DNA from: Methanosarcinaceae archaeon
GTDB taxonomy: Archaea; Halobacteriota; Methanosarcinia; Methanosarcinales; Methanosarcinaceae
Length of the DNA: 7,177 nucleotides
Reading direction: 5' to 3'
NCBI GenBank assembly: GCA_030655675.1
Contig: JAUSPM010000223.1
Location: 1-7,177 of the forward strand
Below, one piece after another: positions 6,246-7,177 of the stretch. How positions within the stretch are numbered: the stretch's first letter is position 1; each line of letters starts with the position of its first letter. The notes under the pieces are model-generated. The model was given only the letters and a program-made list of their open reading frames with translations. It was not told where the DNA came from and ran no database searches. The position numbers were made by a program, and so were the translations under genes.

Positions 6246-6956
6246 ATGAACCATAAGAACAGGACTGCACCCCGATATGATATGCTATTCGAAGGCGGCA
6301 CGTTTAATGCCACTCTACTGATAGGTCCTGACCCCTGGGATGCTTATTTTGACTCCAGTGTTTTTCTGGGAGCGTGGCTCAAATTAAGGAACATCGGTTT
6401 CAGGATGACAGATAGCCTTCGCGGATATAAAGAGTTCAGGATGACATTCAACCATGATAACAAAGACGTTGAAGCACGTATCCGACTGGTTCATGGCAGC
6501 AATTATGAGCTGGATTTACAGGAACTCTGGCAGGAATCGCTGATTCATGAGGACTTCATTTACCTGAAATCTCATGCAGGATATGGCAAGCACATCAGCC
6601 TGAGTGATGATGTGGGCATCTTTACCGAAGCAATGAAAGAGGGATTTGAGCACCCCGATAAAAGACCGCATCAATTGTATTATCTTGACTGCTGCAAAAG
6701 TGAAATGTATTACAAGGATGCTTTTCGGGATTTTGTGGGACACGAAGGAGTAGACCTTATCCTGCACAAGTGGTTTTGCGATTACAAAATTATCGGGCCT
6801 ATGGTCGTGCTCATAAGGGAACTGATGGCAGGGTCGGATTTTGAGACTATTGTTGCCGAGATGAATGAGGAATATGGTGTGCCTCATTTTGATGTGGAGG
6901 ATGACCCGGCCGATATGAGGCTTGATAGGAAGATGGTTACGTATTCGGTGGGTTAG
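6246..6956 (+). CDS. Unrecognised protein, possible caspase-like (clan CD) cysteine peptidase
   Basis: A 236-residue soluble protein with no signal peptide or membrane segment; I do not recognise its family. The layout resembles the caspase-hemoglobinase fold. A first strand ATLLIGPDPW (about 21-30) is followed by a helix and GFRM. A strand DFIYLKSHAGYG ends in His110. A strand HQLYYLDCCKSEMY ends in Cys149-Cys150; aligned with the D-x-C pattern of caspases, Asp148-x-Cys150 would supply the nucleophile. The C-terminal piece IGPMVVLIRELMAGSDFETIVAEMNEEYG resembles the last helices of such peptidases (leu-rich helix, G-S, then ETI/EAI). If correct, it would be a protease of around 27 kDa acting in the cytoplasm. 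The ATG at 6246 is the only reasonable start: the ATG at 6227 is out of frame and stops after nine codons. It lies 72 nt after the SWIM gene with the same orientation. The coding call is firm; the fold is inference, and a pseudo-enzyme or unrelated fold remains possible. Confidence 0.82.
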   Translation: MNHKNRTAPRYDMLFEGGTFNATLLIGPDPWDAYFDSSVFLGAWLKLRNIGFRMTDSLRGYKEFRMTFNHDNKDVEARIRLVHGSNYELDLQELWQESLIHEDFIYLKSHAGYGKHISLSDDVGIFTEAMKEGFEHPDKRPHQLYYLDCCKSEMYYKDAFRDFVGHEGVDLILHKWFCDYKIIGPMVVLIRELMAGSDFETIVAEMNEEYGVPHFDVEDDPADMRLDRKMVTYSVG

Positions 6957-7177
6957 ATGTTTGGGGGTGGACGAAGATATTCTCGTAGTATAGAATTTTA
7001 AAATTGTGGTATTTGTATAACTGTAGTATGATATTTGCGTAAGTTTTATCGTTCGACCTGAAACAAAAAAACCAATACAACCGCCGCAGGCGGCACATTC
7101 CTCCGTCACCACCACCACAATCCAAACATGTAATTCTCAGATATGCAAATACGACACCGCATGAAACAATATTATAT
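6957..7177. other. Non-coding right flank with A/T palindrome and hairpin repeat
   Basis: No gene is supported here. AATTTTAAAATT (6994-7005) is a perfect 12-nt A/T palindrome about 40 nt after the stop of the caspase-like gene. Together with nearby T-rich sequence (to about 7018) it could act in termination, though no T-run longer than four occurs. Repeat copy B lies at 7044-7101, followed by a short CAC-rich stretch (about 7107-7118) and A/T-rich sequence to the window end. Confidence 0.5.
7044..7101 (-). repeat. Dispersed hairpin repeat, copy B (inverted relative to copy A)
   Basis: Read on the minus strand the elements are GGAATGTGCCGCCTG, CGGCGGT, a spacer, a run of seven T (7066-7073 region), GTTTCAG, a 9-nt insert and GATAAAA, the same order as at 188-236. 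On the plus strand CCGCC (7081-7085), loop GCA and GGCGG (7089-7093) form a short stem. Hairpin followed by T-run on the minus strand could terminate a gene coming from the right of the window. Compared with copy A it lacks one G in the hairpin centre and carries the extra bases before GATAAAA. Confidence 0.6.

Noticed and set aside
6227..6256. An upstream ATG (6227) as the start of the caspase-like protein.
   Set aside because: It is out of frame with the gene and stops after nine codons.
6516..7118. A 200-residue open frame on the minus strand, starting with a Cys-rich segment (ECAACGGC).
   Set aside because: It lies antisense to most of the caspase-like gene. Its Cys-rich start comes from the GC hairpin repeat, and the rest has no domain-like pattern. 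The plus-strand frame is far more protein-like.

Overview
The window looks like chromosomal DNA from a mesophilic euryarchaeon, most likely a Methanosarcinales-type methanogen or ANME relative. The reasons are promoter-like A/T boxes about 25-30 nt upstream of starts that lack a Shine-Dalgarno site, long A/T-rich non-coding stretches, moderate GC, and a gene set (HGSNAT-like membrane acyltransferase, SNF2 ATPase plus SWIM protein) familiar from those genomes. The lineage is inferred from style and gene content; no rRNA or other marker is present.

Layout. Positions 1-352 are non-coding: a GC-rich left part with a hairpin repeat (copy A), then a very A/T-rich stretch with an outward-facing TATA-like box and T-tracts. 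Positions 353-1123 (minus) encode a 256-residue multi-pass membrane protein of the DUF1624/HGSNAT family. Positions 1127-1450 form a divergent intergenic region with a TATA-like box for each direction, a short direct repeat and a strong palindrome. Three plus-strand genes follow: a 1066-residue SNF2-family ATPase with the DUF3670 region (1451-4651); a 509-residue SWIM zinc-finger protein with a pRiA4b ORF-3-like domain fused at its C-terminus (4644-6173, overlapping the ATPase gene by 8 nt); and a 236-residue protein that I do not recognise by family but whose layout resembles a caspase-like (clan CD) cysteine peptidase (6246-6956). The right end (6957-7177) is non-coding and carries a second copy of the hairpin repeat (copy B) in inverted orientation.

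How the genes may work together. SNF2 ATPases of this subclass are known to sit next to SWIM proteins, and the 8-nt overlap argues for translational coupling. They probably act as one DNA-bound ATPase/zinc-finger machine. No T-tract terminator is visible in the 72-nt gap before the third gene, so a three-gene transcript is possible. If the caspase-like reading is right, the module would join a DNA-translocating ATPase, a DNA- or protein-binding SWIM/pRiA4b protein and a protease. That combination would suit a nucleic-acid surveillance or defence system, but this is inference. The membrane protein is transcribed away from the module and is probably unrelated.
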